This document shows positions 10,764-19,758 of a stretch of 55,738 nt of DNA, in pieces. The DNA comes from Thecamonas trahens ATCC 50062. Lineage: Eukaryota > Apusozoa > Apusomonadida > Apusomonadidae. The notes below the pieces were generated by a model. It did no database searches. It worked only from the letters and a program-made list of their open reading frames with translations, and was not told the DNA's origin. Numbering within the stretch: position 1 is the stretch's first letter; the number at the start of each line of letters is the position of its first letter. A program made the translations under genes and the position numbers. The DNA is taken from NCBI RefSeq assembly GCF_000142905.1, contig NW_013657653.1:366587-422324 (forward strand), given 5' to 3'.

Positions 10764-12238
10764 CTACAAGAGCGGCGCCAGCACGTCGTCGTCGGAAGAG
10801 AGACCGAGATCAAGGCTTGCGAGCGCAGGAGCCGGCGAGGCGTGCTGAGGAGAGGCCTGAGGAGAGTCGCTGCCCTCGGCACCGCCTGCGGCGCCGGTGT
10901 CGACAGGAACATCGTGTTGAGCGCCGGGCGCGTCGTCAGCGCCGGCATCACGAGCAACATCGGCGTCATACTCGGCTTCAGACTCGGCGTCAGACTCGGA
11001 GGGTGGCGAGAGCGCGCCGCGGCAGGTCGGGCATTCGGCCTTGCGAGCGACCCACTCGGCGATGCAGTCTGCGTGGAAGACGTGCGAGCAGGGCAGGCGG
11101 CGCGAGGGCTCGCCGTCGACCAGATCCTCGAGGCAGATGACACAGGTGTCGGGCGCGTCAGCAGTGAGCGGGAGTTCGTAGGGGCTCGCGGGCGCCAGCG
11201 CTTCCAGGGCGCGGACGGAGAGGGTGGGCGGGCCAGAGGCGTCAGCGTCAGCAGCGGCGGCGCGCTGGGCCTGGATGGAGCGGTCGAGGGCGGCGAGGGT
11301 GTAGGAGACAGCCATGATCCAGAGAGCAAAGCTGACGACAAAGAGCGGGACGCCAATCCAGAGCGGAATAAACGCGGCGCGAAGTGAGTACGCGGCCGGA
11401 TGCCGGAGCTTGTAGGCGACAGTGGCGATGAGGGCGACCCAGGTGGCGAGGATGTCGACAATGACAAACGAGAGGAGGCGGCCGATGGCCGGCGACGACT
11501 GGAGAAGGAACGTGATCGACGCGCCGGTGACTGCGCGGTCCGACGTGTCGAGGCCGACCGAGAGCAGCTGAAAGAGAAGGGCGTGGATGATGCGGCGCCA
11601 CTGGAGCGGCCAGATGACAAGCAGTGTCACCGGGATGTAGGCGAGGGCGAGCGCCGGGGCGGCCCAGGCGAGGTGCGAGGCGCCGTCGACCCGCAGCGCA
11701 ACAAGAAGCGATGCAACCCAGGCAAAGAGAGCCATGGCCGCCGACGTTGCCGAGACCAGGTTCCATCCCGAGTAGTAGCGGTACGAGTACGAGGTTGCGG
11801 CAGCAGTGGCGATGGCGGCCGGGAGCGCCAGCAGCAGCACGAGCGAGGCAGAGACCGCGCCCGAGACACGGACGAGGACGCCGAGCTCAGCCAAAAAGCA
11901 GCAGCAAAAGCCAGCGCATGCATCGCCGTCAGATCAGAGCGGAAGACGCCTCTGATGCGAATGCCTCGGCAGGTGCACATGCAGGTCATGGCGAGCGCCG
12001 GGAGGAAGACAGTAGGCCAGGGCCACGAGAGCAAGCCATCGACCTTGAGAGCAAGCAGGAGCGGGAAGAGGAGGAGCGAGAGGGTGATGACACCCAGGAC
12101 GAGGACACCAGCACACAGATACAAACAGGCCACCGTGAGAAGGACGCCAGGAGGAATGCCTTCGCCACGCGCCGCCCGGACCACTTCGGGCCGTCGCCGC
12201 CGCCGTCGTTGCCCCGGTTGACCGGTGGGTGCAAGCAT
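10764..12238 (-). CDS. TMEM185/fragile-X-F-associated-like membrane protein with C-terminal RING-H2 finger (one frame break)
   Basis: Two frames join if one base is added at AAAAA 11893-11897; 1475+1 bases gives 491 residues from ATG 12238. The N-terminal part has several hydrophobic helices including LLLALKVDGLLSWPWPTVF, which matches the LDG/W repeat signature of TMEM185-type proteins. About eight or nine membrane segments precede a RING-H2 finger (CVICLEDLVDGE..., HVFHADC, CPTC). This points to a membrane ubiquitin ligase; plants also have RING-bearing proteins of this family. The acidic Ser-rich tail ends in SSDDDVLAPLL. Confidence 0.8.
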
Positions 12239-12310
12239 GGGTGAAGGGTATGAATATGTGTGTGTATGTGTGTGTGTGTGGGTGGGGGATAGTGGTGGTG
12301 GTGGTGGGTG

Positions 12311-12344
<34 letters not shown>

Positions 12345-12554
12345 TGTTGTTCGGGCGGAAGGAGGTAGGGTGCGAACCGAAGGCGACCGTGGTGCGGGTG
12401 GTGTGGTTGTCGTCGCGCGGGGAAGCTGGTGTGAAACTATGGGACGATGGATGGATGATCGGGTATGGGCTGCAGCAGCTGCTCGATCATGGTGTGTGTG
12501 TGGCTAGTTGGATAGCTAGCAGTGTGGTAGGTGTGCAGGTGGATTGGGTGGCGT
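12239..12554. repeat. (TG)n-rich intergenic spacer
   Basis: (TG)n at 12257-12282 and 12313-12342 with GGTGG blocks between. Lies between two minus-strand genes; nothing else recognised. Confidence 0.7.
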
Positions 12555-13997
12555 TCATTGCATGGGCCGGAGGGTGCGGGCGGCGGGCGAGGTGGGCGAG
12601 CAATGGGTCGGGTGGTGAGCACCGGATGGGGTGCCTGGCGTATGGCTTGGCGGCGGGATGGCCGAAGGAGAGGACGCCGGTGACATCGAGCTCTCCCAAA
12701 GCGAGAGGATAAAGCGGTGGACTGCGTGAGAGGCATAAAAGGTGCGGATGGTGGCAAAGACGTCAAAGGCGTGGGCGGCGCCCGGGAGGACAATGAGCGG
12801 ACACGGTTTTCCGGTGACCTGGGCGTAGCGAGCAGCAAAGAGTTCGGAGAACGGAAGCTCGACAAGGTTGTCGCTGTCGCCGTGAATGAGAAGGCCTGGC
12901 GGCGCTGCTGCGGTGATCTGGCAGTACGGCGAGGCGAGGTCCCACAGCTCGGGCGCGTCGGCCTTGGAGACCCGCATGAGGGTGTACTTGCAGAAGAGGT
13001 AGAAGCCCTTGTTGATGAGGCCAGAGGCGTTGGAGACATCAAGGACGCCGTAGTACGAGACAAAGCCCTGAACGCGCAGGTCATAGCCCTCAAAGCCAGG
13101 CTGCAGGTCCTTGCGGTGCGGAGTGAGGGCGAGCTCTGCGGCCAGGTGGCCGCCAGCCGAGCCGCCGATGACGACCACAAAGTCTGGGTCGCCACCGTGG
13201 CCCGCGATGTTGTCCTTGATCCAGCGGAGAGCGCGCTTGACGTCGATGAGCTGGGCTGGGAAGGCGAGGCCGTCGTGGAGAGTGGGCGCTGAGTGCATGG
13301 CGTAGTTGGCGTTGACGGCGACAAAGCCGGCGAGCGCCAGGCTCGAGCACAGCGTCGCGCCGTGGATGTCCTTGGAGCCCGAGTGCCAGCCCCCGCCGTG
13401 GACATAGAGGACAACCGGGCGTGGGGCGTTTGCCGCGACGGCCGGATCGAGGACGGCCGCCGGATGCGGGGCGCTGGCCGCGGTGTAGACATCGAGCTTC
13501 TTGTACGGCTTGTATCGCGGCGGGGTGTTGCGGACTTCGTCGAGGGTTGCGTAGTGGATGTTGCGCACGACGTCGACACCCGAGGCGACAAGCGGGAACG
13601 GCAGAGCGGCATAGGTCAGGAGCTTGGCTGAGAGCAGCGACGGCGTCGGCAGTGCGGCGCGTACGCTCGGCGAGCTCGCCTCCGAGCACCGATCAACCGC
13701 CCGCTTGGCATACGACGAGAGAACAACACATCGCAGCAGCGCAGCAGCCACAAAACCGTGAGCTACCAGCCCTATTCGTCCAAGCCCGGTTGCCGTCAGC
13801 GGCGAGTAGAGCCAGAGCGCCCAGCCGATGAGCGCGTGGAGAGCAGCGAGGTGCGGGGCGAGCTCCGAGACAGCGAGGGCGACCCGAAAGGCGAGGAAGA
13901 CCCATTTGCCATGGAGAGGGGGGTGGTAGGTGACTGCCAGTGCACCTGTCCACATGCAGAGGTAGCCCCAATGGAGCCATGGCCAGGCTGAGTCCAT
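12555..13997 (-). CDS. Alpha/beta hydrolase of the hormone-sensitive-lipase type, membrane-anchored
   Basis: 480 residues. Three or four hydrophobic helices occupy the first ~100 residues, followed by an esterase/lipase domain. The oxyanion motif HGGGW is at 200-204, the nucleophile in GGSAGG (Ser280), an acidic residue in HGDSDN (Asp374 or 376), and the catalytic His in GAAHAF (His409). This is the layout of HSL/acetyl-esterase and isoprenylcysteine methylesterase-like enzymes; the substrate cannot be read from sequence. The C-terminal 50 residues are Ser/Pro-rich. Divergent from holocytochrome c synthase. Confidence 0.9.
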   Translation of the reverse strand: MDSAWPWLHWGYLCMWTGALAVTYHPPLHGKWVFLAFRVALAVSELAPHLAALHALIGWALWLYSPLTATGLGRIGLVAHGFVAAALLRCVVLSSYAKRAVDRCSEASSPSVRAALPTPSLLSAKLLTYAALPFPLVASGVDVVRNIHYATLDEVRNTPPRYKPYKKLDVYTAASAPHPAAVLDPAVAANAPRPVVLYVHGGGWHSGSKDIHGATLCSSLALAGFVAVNANYAMHSAPTLHDGLAFPAQLIDVKRALRWIKDNIAGHGGDPDFVVVIGGSAGGHLAAELALTPHRKDLQPGFEGYDLRVQGFVSYYGVLDVSNASGLINKGFYLFCKYTLMRVSKADAPELWDLASPYCQITAAAPPGLLIHGDSDNLVELPFSELFAARYAQVTGKPCPLIVLPGAAHAFDVFATIRTFYASHAVHRFILSLWESSMSPASSPSAIPPPSHTPGTPSGAHHPTHCSPTSPAARTLRPMQ

Positions 13998-14400
13998 GAG
14001 GGCGTGGGGTGTGGATTTTGGGGGGGGGGACGGGAGGGGGGGGGGGAGGGGGGTGGGGAGAGGGGTGATCGAGATCGGTCGTTATGGTGATGAGGATGTT
14101 GATGGGGGGATGTTGATGTTGATGGGGTTACTGATGGGGATGGGGATGGGGGTGGTGATGGGGGTGATGAGGGATGGGGATGGGGGGATGTGGATGGGGA
14201 CGGTGATGGGGTGATGGGGATGGGGGGGATGGCGATGGCGATGGGCTGGGCATGGTGGTGGTGATGGGCATGGTGATGGTGATGGTGATGGGGGGGGGGG
14301 ATGGCGATGGCGATGGGCAGGGCATGGTGGTGGTGATGGTGATGATGGTGACGATGATGGATTGCATGGTGATGGTGGTGGTTCTACGCATCCTCTGTCC
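13998..14400. repeat. G-rich (GATGGGG)n minisatellite in divergent promoter
   Basis: Long imperfect array of GATGGGGATGGTG units, plus G8-G9 runs at about 14021-14046. The plus strand switches to C-rich at about 14400. G-quadruplex-prone. Confidence 0.8.
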
Positions 14401-14484
14401 ACGCAGCATTGCCATTGCCGCCGCCTCCAATCGCCCACCCGATCCCGACCGATCCCGGCCGTCGCTCCCTCGCTCTCCTCTCGT

Positions 14485-14505
14485 CCCCCCCCCCCCCCCC
14501 CCCCC
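14485..14505 (+). promoter_or_regulatory. Poly(C) tract upstream of holocytochrome c synthase
   Basis: Run of 21 C ending about 120 bp before the ATG at 14625. See the finding on poly(C) tracts; function is inferred. Confidence 0.3.
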
Positions 14506-14624
14506 ACCGCCCACGCGCACACGCCCACCCTCACCACCCCACCCCCTCACCCACTCTTCCACCCCATCCCATCTTCTCACCCATCTACCCATCTCTGTGC
14601 GGTGTCACATTCTCCGGCATCATC

Positions 14625-15542
14625 ATGGCAACCAACCCGTTCTACGCGTCAGCTGACCGCAGCCCGGACGAGGGACACGGCGGTGCCGAGCTGGACATCG
14701 ATGCCTGTCCGGTGATGGGAAAGAAGCAGCGTGAAGAGCAGAGTGGTGGCAAGGGAGGAGCGACAACCACGGCAGAGGGTCAAGTCGGAAAGCCGCAGGT
14801 AGCTGCTGGTGGCGATGGGGGCTCGGGCAAGATCTGCCCGGTGACCGGCGCCGAGCTGGAGGCCGATGCCGAGGAGATCTCGCGGGCCGAGACGGTGACC
14901 GAAGGCCTCCGCAAGGCACCGTGGCCGCCGTCGCCCGACGATGAGGGCCCGTTCCTCACCGATACAGACGAGGCGCCTGCCGGGCTCTCCAACGTCGCTG
15001 TGGCGTCGACCATCCCGCGCGGCGACGGCGACGACGATCCGACGTGGACCTTCCCCTCGCCGGCACGGTTCTACAATGCCATGCGCCGCAAAGGCTGGGA
15101 GCCGTCCGAGGATGACATGGCTGCGGTTGTCTCCATCCACAACTCGATGAACGAGCTGACCTGGAGGCGGGTACTCGAGTACGAGCGCCTGCACGTGGCC
15201 GAGTGCTGCGAGCCCAAGCTCAAACGGTTCTTCCGGGTCTTTGGCTCGGACGACGACTGGTCGCCTAAAGCCCGTCTCAACGCCCTCATTGGCTACAAGA
15301 AGCCCTTTGACCGCCATGACTGGATCGTCGACCGCTGCGGAACCGAGGTCCGCTACATCATCGACTTTTACCCCGGCCGTCCGCTGCCCGGCACCAATCT
15401 CCCGGCCATCTACCTCGACGTCCGGCCTGCCCTTGACACCCCCTCGGCCCTCTTTGACCGTCTCCGCATGATGGCGTTCTCGTTCTTCCCCTCTCTTGCT
15501 CCAGACGCCACCCCGAGCTCAGGCCCAAGTCCCACGCCGTGA
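14625..15542 (+). CDS. HCCS: Holocytochrome c synthase (cytochrome c heme lyase)
   Basis: 305 residues from the ATG at 14625; an in-frame upstream ATG gives only Pro/His-rich junk, so it is rejected. Two CPV heme-regulatory-type motifs (28-30 and 71-73) precede the conserved body: TFPSPARFYNAMRRKGW, VVSIHNSMNELTW (His172 corresponds to the heme-ligand His of the family), EYERLH, then PFDRHDWIVDRCG and RYIIDFYPG. The enzyme attaches heme to apocytochrome c in the mitochondrial intermembrane space. Length is slightly above the usual ~270. The system III protein is expected in an opisthokont-related protist. Confidence 0.95.
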   Translation: MATNPFYASADRSPDEGHGGAELDIDACPVMGKKQREEQSGGKGGATTTAEGQVGKPQVAAGGDGGSGKICPVTGAELEADAEEISRAETVTEGLRKAPWPPSPDDEGPFLTDTDEAPAGLSNVAVASTIPRGDGDDDPTWTFPSPARFYNAMRRKGWEPSEDDMAAVVSIHNSMNELTWRRVLEYERLHVAECCEPKLKRFFRVFGSDDDWSPKARLNALIGYKKPFDRHDWIVDRCGTEVRYIIDFYPGRPLPGTNLPAIYLDVRPALDTPSALFDRLRMMAFSFFPSLAPDATPSSGPSPTP

Positions 15543-15723
15543 TCCCCCCTCCCCCTCCCTCCTCCTCCTCCCGCCACCCGCCACCCCACCGCCCCACCAT
15601 CCCGCTACCCCCGCCACTGCATAACACCGATCTGATCCCCTAATACCCTCTCTTGATCCCATCTCCCCCCCCTCCACCCCCCCCTCCCCTCCCACCACCA
15701 ACGCGCCACACCCGTCTCGAGCA

Positions 15724-17769
15724 ATGGCTGCTGGCACACTCGAGCGGGCTGTACAACGGCTTGCGGCCAACTACGAAGAAGTGCTGGCCGCCAGCGAGTT
15801 GCACTACATCTCGGCGGCTCCGCTCGAGTCGGACATGCTGGTGTGGCACGGCAACGTGGTGGCGGCGGACGGACCGTACGCCGGCATTGTTCTCCATCTC
15901 GTTCTCTCCTTCTCCACCGACTTTCCTGCATCGCCGCCGCGCATCAACCTCGCCACCTACGTCCTCCATCCCAATGTTGTCGATGACTACGTCTGTGCCG
16001 ACTTTCTCCGCCTCTCGGACAAAGCCTACTCTGGCTGGTCCTCCGGCTACTCGGTCTTCACCATCCTCATGCAGCTGCAGTCGTTCCTCACCGATGGCGT
16101 CCGCATTGCTGTCGCTGACAAGTCTTCCGACGATGTCGGTCCGTCGGGCGGCACCGTCTCCTTTGCCGTCTCCAAGAGCCAGCTGCGCCGGATGCGGGAG
16201 GAAGCCGCTGCACATACTTGCCTCTCGTGCGGCCACGCGCCCGGCGCGCCGCATCCACCCATCCCCGCCCTGGGCGGCAACTTGGCCGCAAGTGCAGGGT
16301 CGGACCTTGCGCAGCGGCTGCTCTCGTCGGATTTGCATCGGCTCCGGCTCAACTCGCGGTGTTTCTTCTCCAAGGCCACCTACCGCGACGCGGTGCTCGG
16401 CTACGGAGTCTCAGTCGAGTACTACTCCAAGGCTTCGCGCCGGCGCGGCCGGAGGCGCTCGCCCATCAAGCGCATCCACACCGAGCTCGACATTTTGTCG
16501 TGGGCCGCGTTCTCGGCCGATGGCGTCCGCACGACGCCGGTGACCAAGCGGGCGTTTTCCCACTTTATGCCGATGTATATCAACAGCGACCACGGCGGAC
16601 GGGCGTACGACATTGTGCGGACGTCGATGGCGCGGATGTGCAAACCACGGCCCGAACACATACCGGCGTTCCAGCCGCCGATGGCGCTCGACGTCTTGCC
16701 GGCGCTGATGGACACCACCGTGGTCAGCGTCATGTCGAGTGACGAGGTCATGTCGTGGCGCCGGCTCGAGGGCTACTGTATCTTTCACCGGTGGATGATC
16801 TACTTTGCGGCCGAGTACCCCGAGCTGAGCGAGGCGGCGTCGAAGCTCATTGCCGCCTTTAAGCTCAAGCCAGAGTCGCGGACCAAGGCAGTTGTTCCGT
16901 CGCTCGGCTACTTCATTCCGCTCCTCACCATCACCGACCACGCCTTTGACGACATCCGCGAAGAGTATGTCGGCGAGTCACTGGTTCGCAACGTCTTCTG
17001 GGCCGTCTCCAAGTACCCGCAGCTGGCGTACGCTGATGATCACGACGCCCGCGGCGAGCCCTTTGACCGCCTCGCCCTCACCTTTGACGCCAACGCCGTC
17101 TCGCTCCGTCACCTCTGCTTCCACGTCTACTTTTCCAAGACCTTTGCGTCGTCGGTCGACCGCGCCGCTACCGCCCGCGACTACGATGCCCTCCTCGGCC
17201 GCCCGCCCGAGGGCGCCCGCGAAGCGTTGCGCCTCGAGTGCGAGCGCATTCGCGCCATTCCCGACTTTGAGTCGCTCTTTGCCCACATCGGCTTTCCGCT
17301 CTCCCGAAACGAGATCCACGACTGGCTCCTCCTCGCCCTTCACGAGTCGCTTGATCGCGACTACCATCGTGCGCCACGCCCACGTCCCTCGGCCAACAGC
17401 CTCTCCCCTAGGTCGCCCGCGTCCGCACAAGCCTCGCGCGCTGACGGCTCCAGCGACTGGCGCCGCCGCGATCGTCCGTCCCAGCCCAAGTCTGGGCGCA
17501 AGCGGCGGCGTCGACCGCGGTCTCTCGCCCGCGGCTCTGCTCCAGCCACCACCACTGCTACTGCTACTGCTACTGCTACCGCCACCTCCACTCTCGCTCC
17601 TCACGATTTTGCGTCTCTCCCTGCTCCGCTCGGCTCTCGATCGGCATCCAGCCCAGGATCCGAGTCGGACACCGGCACCAGCAGCGGCTTTGCTACCGCG
17701 CCCTACGAGTTTGATGCCTCTGTCAACGGCAGCAGCTCGACCGATGGCGACTTTTACTCTTGCGAGTAA
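15724..17769 (+). CDS. Ubiquitin-conjugating (UBC) domain protein with large unrecognised C-terminal domain
   Basis: 681 residues. Residues 1-125 are a UBC fold: VWHGNVVAADGPYAG, FPASPPRINL, HPNV (82-85) and a cysteine in the active-site position (Cys91, YVCADFL), followed by WSSGYSVFTILMQLQSFL. So the E2 active site is kept. A CLSCGH motif (166-171) could be half a zinc site. Residues about 215-560 form one or two ordered domains I do not recognise (AYDIVRTSMARMC, RRLEGYCIFHRWMIYFAAEYP, LGYFIPLLTITDHAFDDI). The last 120 residues are Arg/Ser/Thr-rich with an ATATATAT run. Giant-virus and fungal proteins also fuse UBC to extra domains, but I cannot equate them. Followed by the assembly gap. 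Confidence 0.85.
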   Translation: MAAGTLERAVQRLAANYEEVLAASELHYISAAPLESDMLVWHGNVVAADGPYAGIVLHLVLSFSTDFPASPPRINLATYVLHPNVVDDYVCADFLRLSDKAYSGWSSGYSVFTILMQLQSFLTDGVRIAVADKSSDDVGPSGGTVSFAVSKSQLRRMREEAAAHTCLSCGHAPGAPHPPIPALGGNLAASAGSDLAQRLLSSDLHRLRLNSRCFFSKATYRDAVLGYGVSVEYYSKASRRRGRRRSPIKRIHTELDILSWAAFSADGVRTTPVTKRAFSHFMPMYINSDHGGRAYDIVRTSMARMCKPRPEHIPAFQPPMALDVLPALMDTTVVSVMSSDEVMSWRRLEGYCIFHRWMIYFAAEYPELSEAASKLIAAFKLKPESRTKAVVPSLGYFIPLLTITDHAFDDIREEYVGESLVRNVFWAVSKYPQLAYADDHDARGEPFDRLALTFDANAVSLRHLCFHVYFSKTFASSVDRAATARDYDALLGRPPEGAREALRLECERIRAIPDFESLFAHIGFPLSRNEIHDWLLLALHESLDRDYHRAPRPRPSANSLSPRSPASAQASRADGSSDWRRRDRPSQPKSGRKRRRRPRSLARGSAPATTTATATATATATSTLAPHDFASLPAPLGSRSASSPGSESDTGTSSGFATAPYEFDASVNGSSSTDGDFYSCE

Positions 17770-17824
17770 GTCTCCTGTTGCGCAGCATGTCAAATGCCCC
17801 CCCCCCCAAAATGTCATGTTTTCC

Positions 17825-18254
17825 NNNNNNNNNNNNNNNNNNNNNNNNNNNNNNNNNNNNNNNNNNNNNNNNNNNNNNNNNNNNNNNNNNNNNNNNNNNN
17901 NNNNNNNNNNNNNNNNNNNNNNNNNNNNNNNNNNNNNNNNNNNNNNNNNNNNNNNNNNNNNNNNNNNNNNNNNNNNNNNNNNNNNNNNNNNNNNNNNNNN
18001 NNNNNNNNNNNNNNNNNNNNNNNNNNNNNNNNNNNNNNNNNNNNNNNNNNNNNNNNNNNNNNNNNNNNNNNNNNNNNNNNNNNNNNNNNNNNNNNNNNNN
18101 NNNNNNNNNNNNNNNNNNNNNNNNNNNNNNNNNNNNNNNNNNNNNNNNNNNNNNNNNNNNNNNNNNNNNNNNNNNNNNNNNNNNNNNNNNNNNNNNNNNN
18201 NNNNNNNNNNNNNNNNNNNNNNNNNNNNNNNNNNNNNNNNNNNNNNNNNNNNNN
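17825..18254. other. Assembly gap (N run)
   Basis: 430 N. The left flank holds a run of 11 C at about 17798 and the right flank is C-rich, so the gap was probably caused by poly(C) sequence. Open frames across it are meaningless. Confidence 0.99.
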
Positions 18255-18441
18255 CCTCGCCCCCACGCCGACCGACCCCTCCCCCCTCCCCCCCTCCCCC
18301 CCGGCTCCACTACCACACCCAACTCCCCACCTCGTCAACCCCCCTTACACCGTCTCCTCATAGAACAAGGAGGCGACGTCGACCATCACACCTTCGGTGC
18401 ACCCCATTGCTCCGCCCAGCATTTCGCCCACGCTCACAGAA

Positions 18442-19641
18442 ATGGCGGAGGTGGCGGCCGACCCGGGAACGACAGCTGCAGCCGGGGCTGGAGGCGAGGC
18501 CGGAGCCGGAGGAGCTGCAGGTCATGGAGGTGTGGGAGGACATGGCGAAGCTGAGGCGCTGACAGGATCAGGGGGGCTGTTCCGGAGAGGAACGAGCCGG
18601 GAACGGACAGTGACGGCGACGCAGCCGTTGCGGTTTCTCATCACCGCAGTGGGCCTCTCGCCGTCGCCGACCGTCTTCAACAGGGCGTACCAGGGACTGG
18701 TGCTGGCAGCGCTGCTGGCAGCGCCCATTCTGCTCTTTGTCATTGGCCTCAACAAGTACGAGTCGCGGCTGACCGAGTCGACCCTGGTCGGCGCCGCCAT
18801 CCTTGCCCTCATCCCGGTCATCTCGCACCTGATGGTCATGCCGTATCTGGCACGCAACTACATTGCCGACGAGGTCCACGTCTGCCTCGCGGCCGACCCG
18901 AGCGCTCGGAAGAAGATCATGGCGCTCGGGACGGCGCACGCGTGGGGCGGGCTGGTCATCGGCACCACGTTTGCGGTTCTCTGGCAGGTCAACCTCTTCC
19001 GGGCGTTGAAGGACGGGCGCGACTGGGCGCGTGACTCGTCGGGTCTCAAGACGCTTTTCGTGCTACAGGCAGTGGCGGTCTCTGTCTCAGTGGCCTCGTT
19101 CACCATGGCGCTTGTGCTGTATTCGCTGGTCTGCAACATCATCCGCATGCAGGCCGGCACGTTTTCCACAGGCATCAAGTCCGGCAAGTACGCCAACGAG
19201 GCCATTGTCTACGGCCACCACCACATCAAGACCTCGGTGGCGGTGACGAACCAGATGTTCTCGCGGTGGATTTTCCCGGCCATTGTCGTCACCCTTTTCT
19301 CCATCTCGTTCCAGACCGTCGGCTACTTTCACCAGGACAAGCACAGCAGCCAGTACAACGGTGCGTACTATATCATCGTCCCGGCCTTCCTGCTGGTCTT
19401 CCTCATTGTTGTCGCGTCTACCGTGACCGGCAAGATCGACCGGCTCAAGTACAACGTCGGCGCGCTCCTCTCGTCTGACTATACCCGGGCCGGAACGCTT
19501 AGCCATGTTCTCGCCTACCTTCAGAACGTCGACGACTCGTTCAAGATCTTTGGCGTTGCCATCACCTCGAGCCTTTCCCACCTCATCGTCTTTGCCGCCA
19601 TCGCCTCGGTCGGCGCCTTTGTGTGGGAGGGCATCCACTAG
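18442..19641 (+). CDS. Seven-transmembrane protein, candidate gustatory-receptor-like (GRL) channel
   Basis: 399 residues from ATG 18442. A 60-residue Gly/Ala-rich cytosolic tail is followed by seven hydrophobic helices at about 84-104, 113-135, 163-186, 205-231, 276-296, 308-329 and 367-395. Charge distribution (basic loops after TM2, TM4 and TM6) predicts the N terminus inside and a four-residue C terminus outside, the reverse of GPCRs and the same as insect odorant/gustatory receptors. Loop 6-7 is short (about 37 residues, DYTRAG then DDSFKIFG). No GPCR motifs (DRY, NPxxY) are visible. The GRL idea rests on topology and loop pattern only; another unclassified seven-TM family is quite possible. 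Confidence 0.8.
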   Translation: MAEVAADPGTTAAAGAGGEAGAGGAAGHGGVGGHGEAEALTGSGGLFRRGTSRERTVTATQPLRFLITAVGLSPSPTVFNRAYQGLVLAALLAAPILLFVIGLNKYESRLTESTLVGAAILALIPVISHLMVMPYLARNYIADEVHVCLAADPSARKKIMALGTAHAWGGLVIGTTFAVLWQVNLFRALKDGRDWARDSSGLKTLFVLQAVAVSVSVASFTMALVLYSLVCNIIRMQAGTFSTGIKSGKYANEAIVYGHHHIKTSVAVTNQMFSRWIFPAIVVTLFSISFQTVGYFHQDKHSSQYNGAYYIIVPAFLLVFLIVVASTVTGKIDRLKYNVGALLSSDYTRAGTLSHVLAYLQNVDDSFKIFGVAITSSLSHLIVFAAIASVGAFVWEGIH

Positions 19642-19758
19642 CAGCCCGCTCACCTGCTCGCCTTAAACCATGCCCCTTGCACAGCACGACTGTGGGGGCA
19701 GCCGTGCTTGGCCGAGCTGACAACGAACGCCGGCAGCTGGCACACTCGTCACCAGACG

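Noticed and set aside
12257-12342. (TG)n tracts as telomeric or centromeric sequence
   Set aside because: Short, dispersed dinucleotide repeats between ordinary genes; several similar tracts occur across the window.
17794-18363. Open frames spanning the N run
   Set aside because: Artefacts of translating N; no evidence for coding across the gap.
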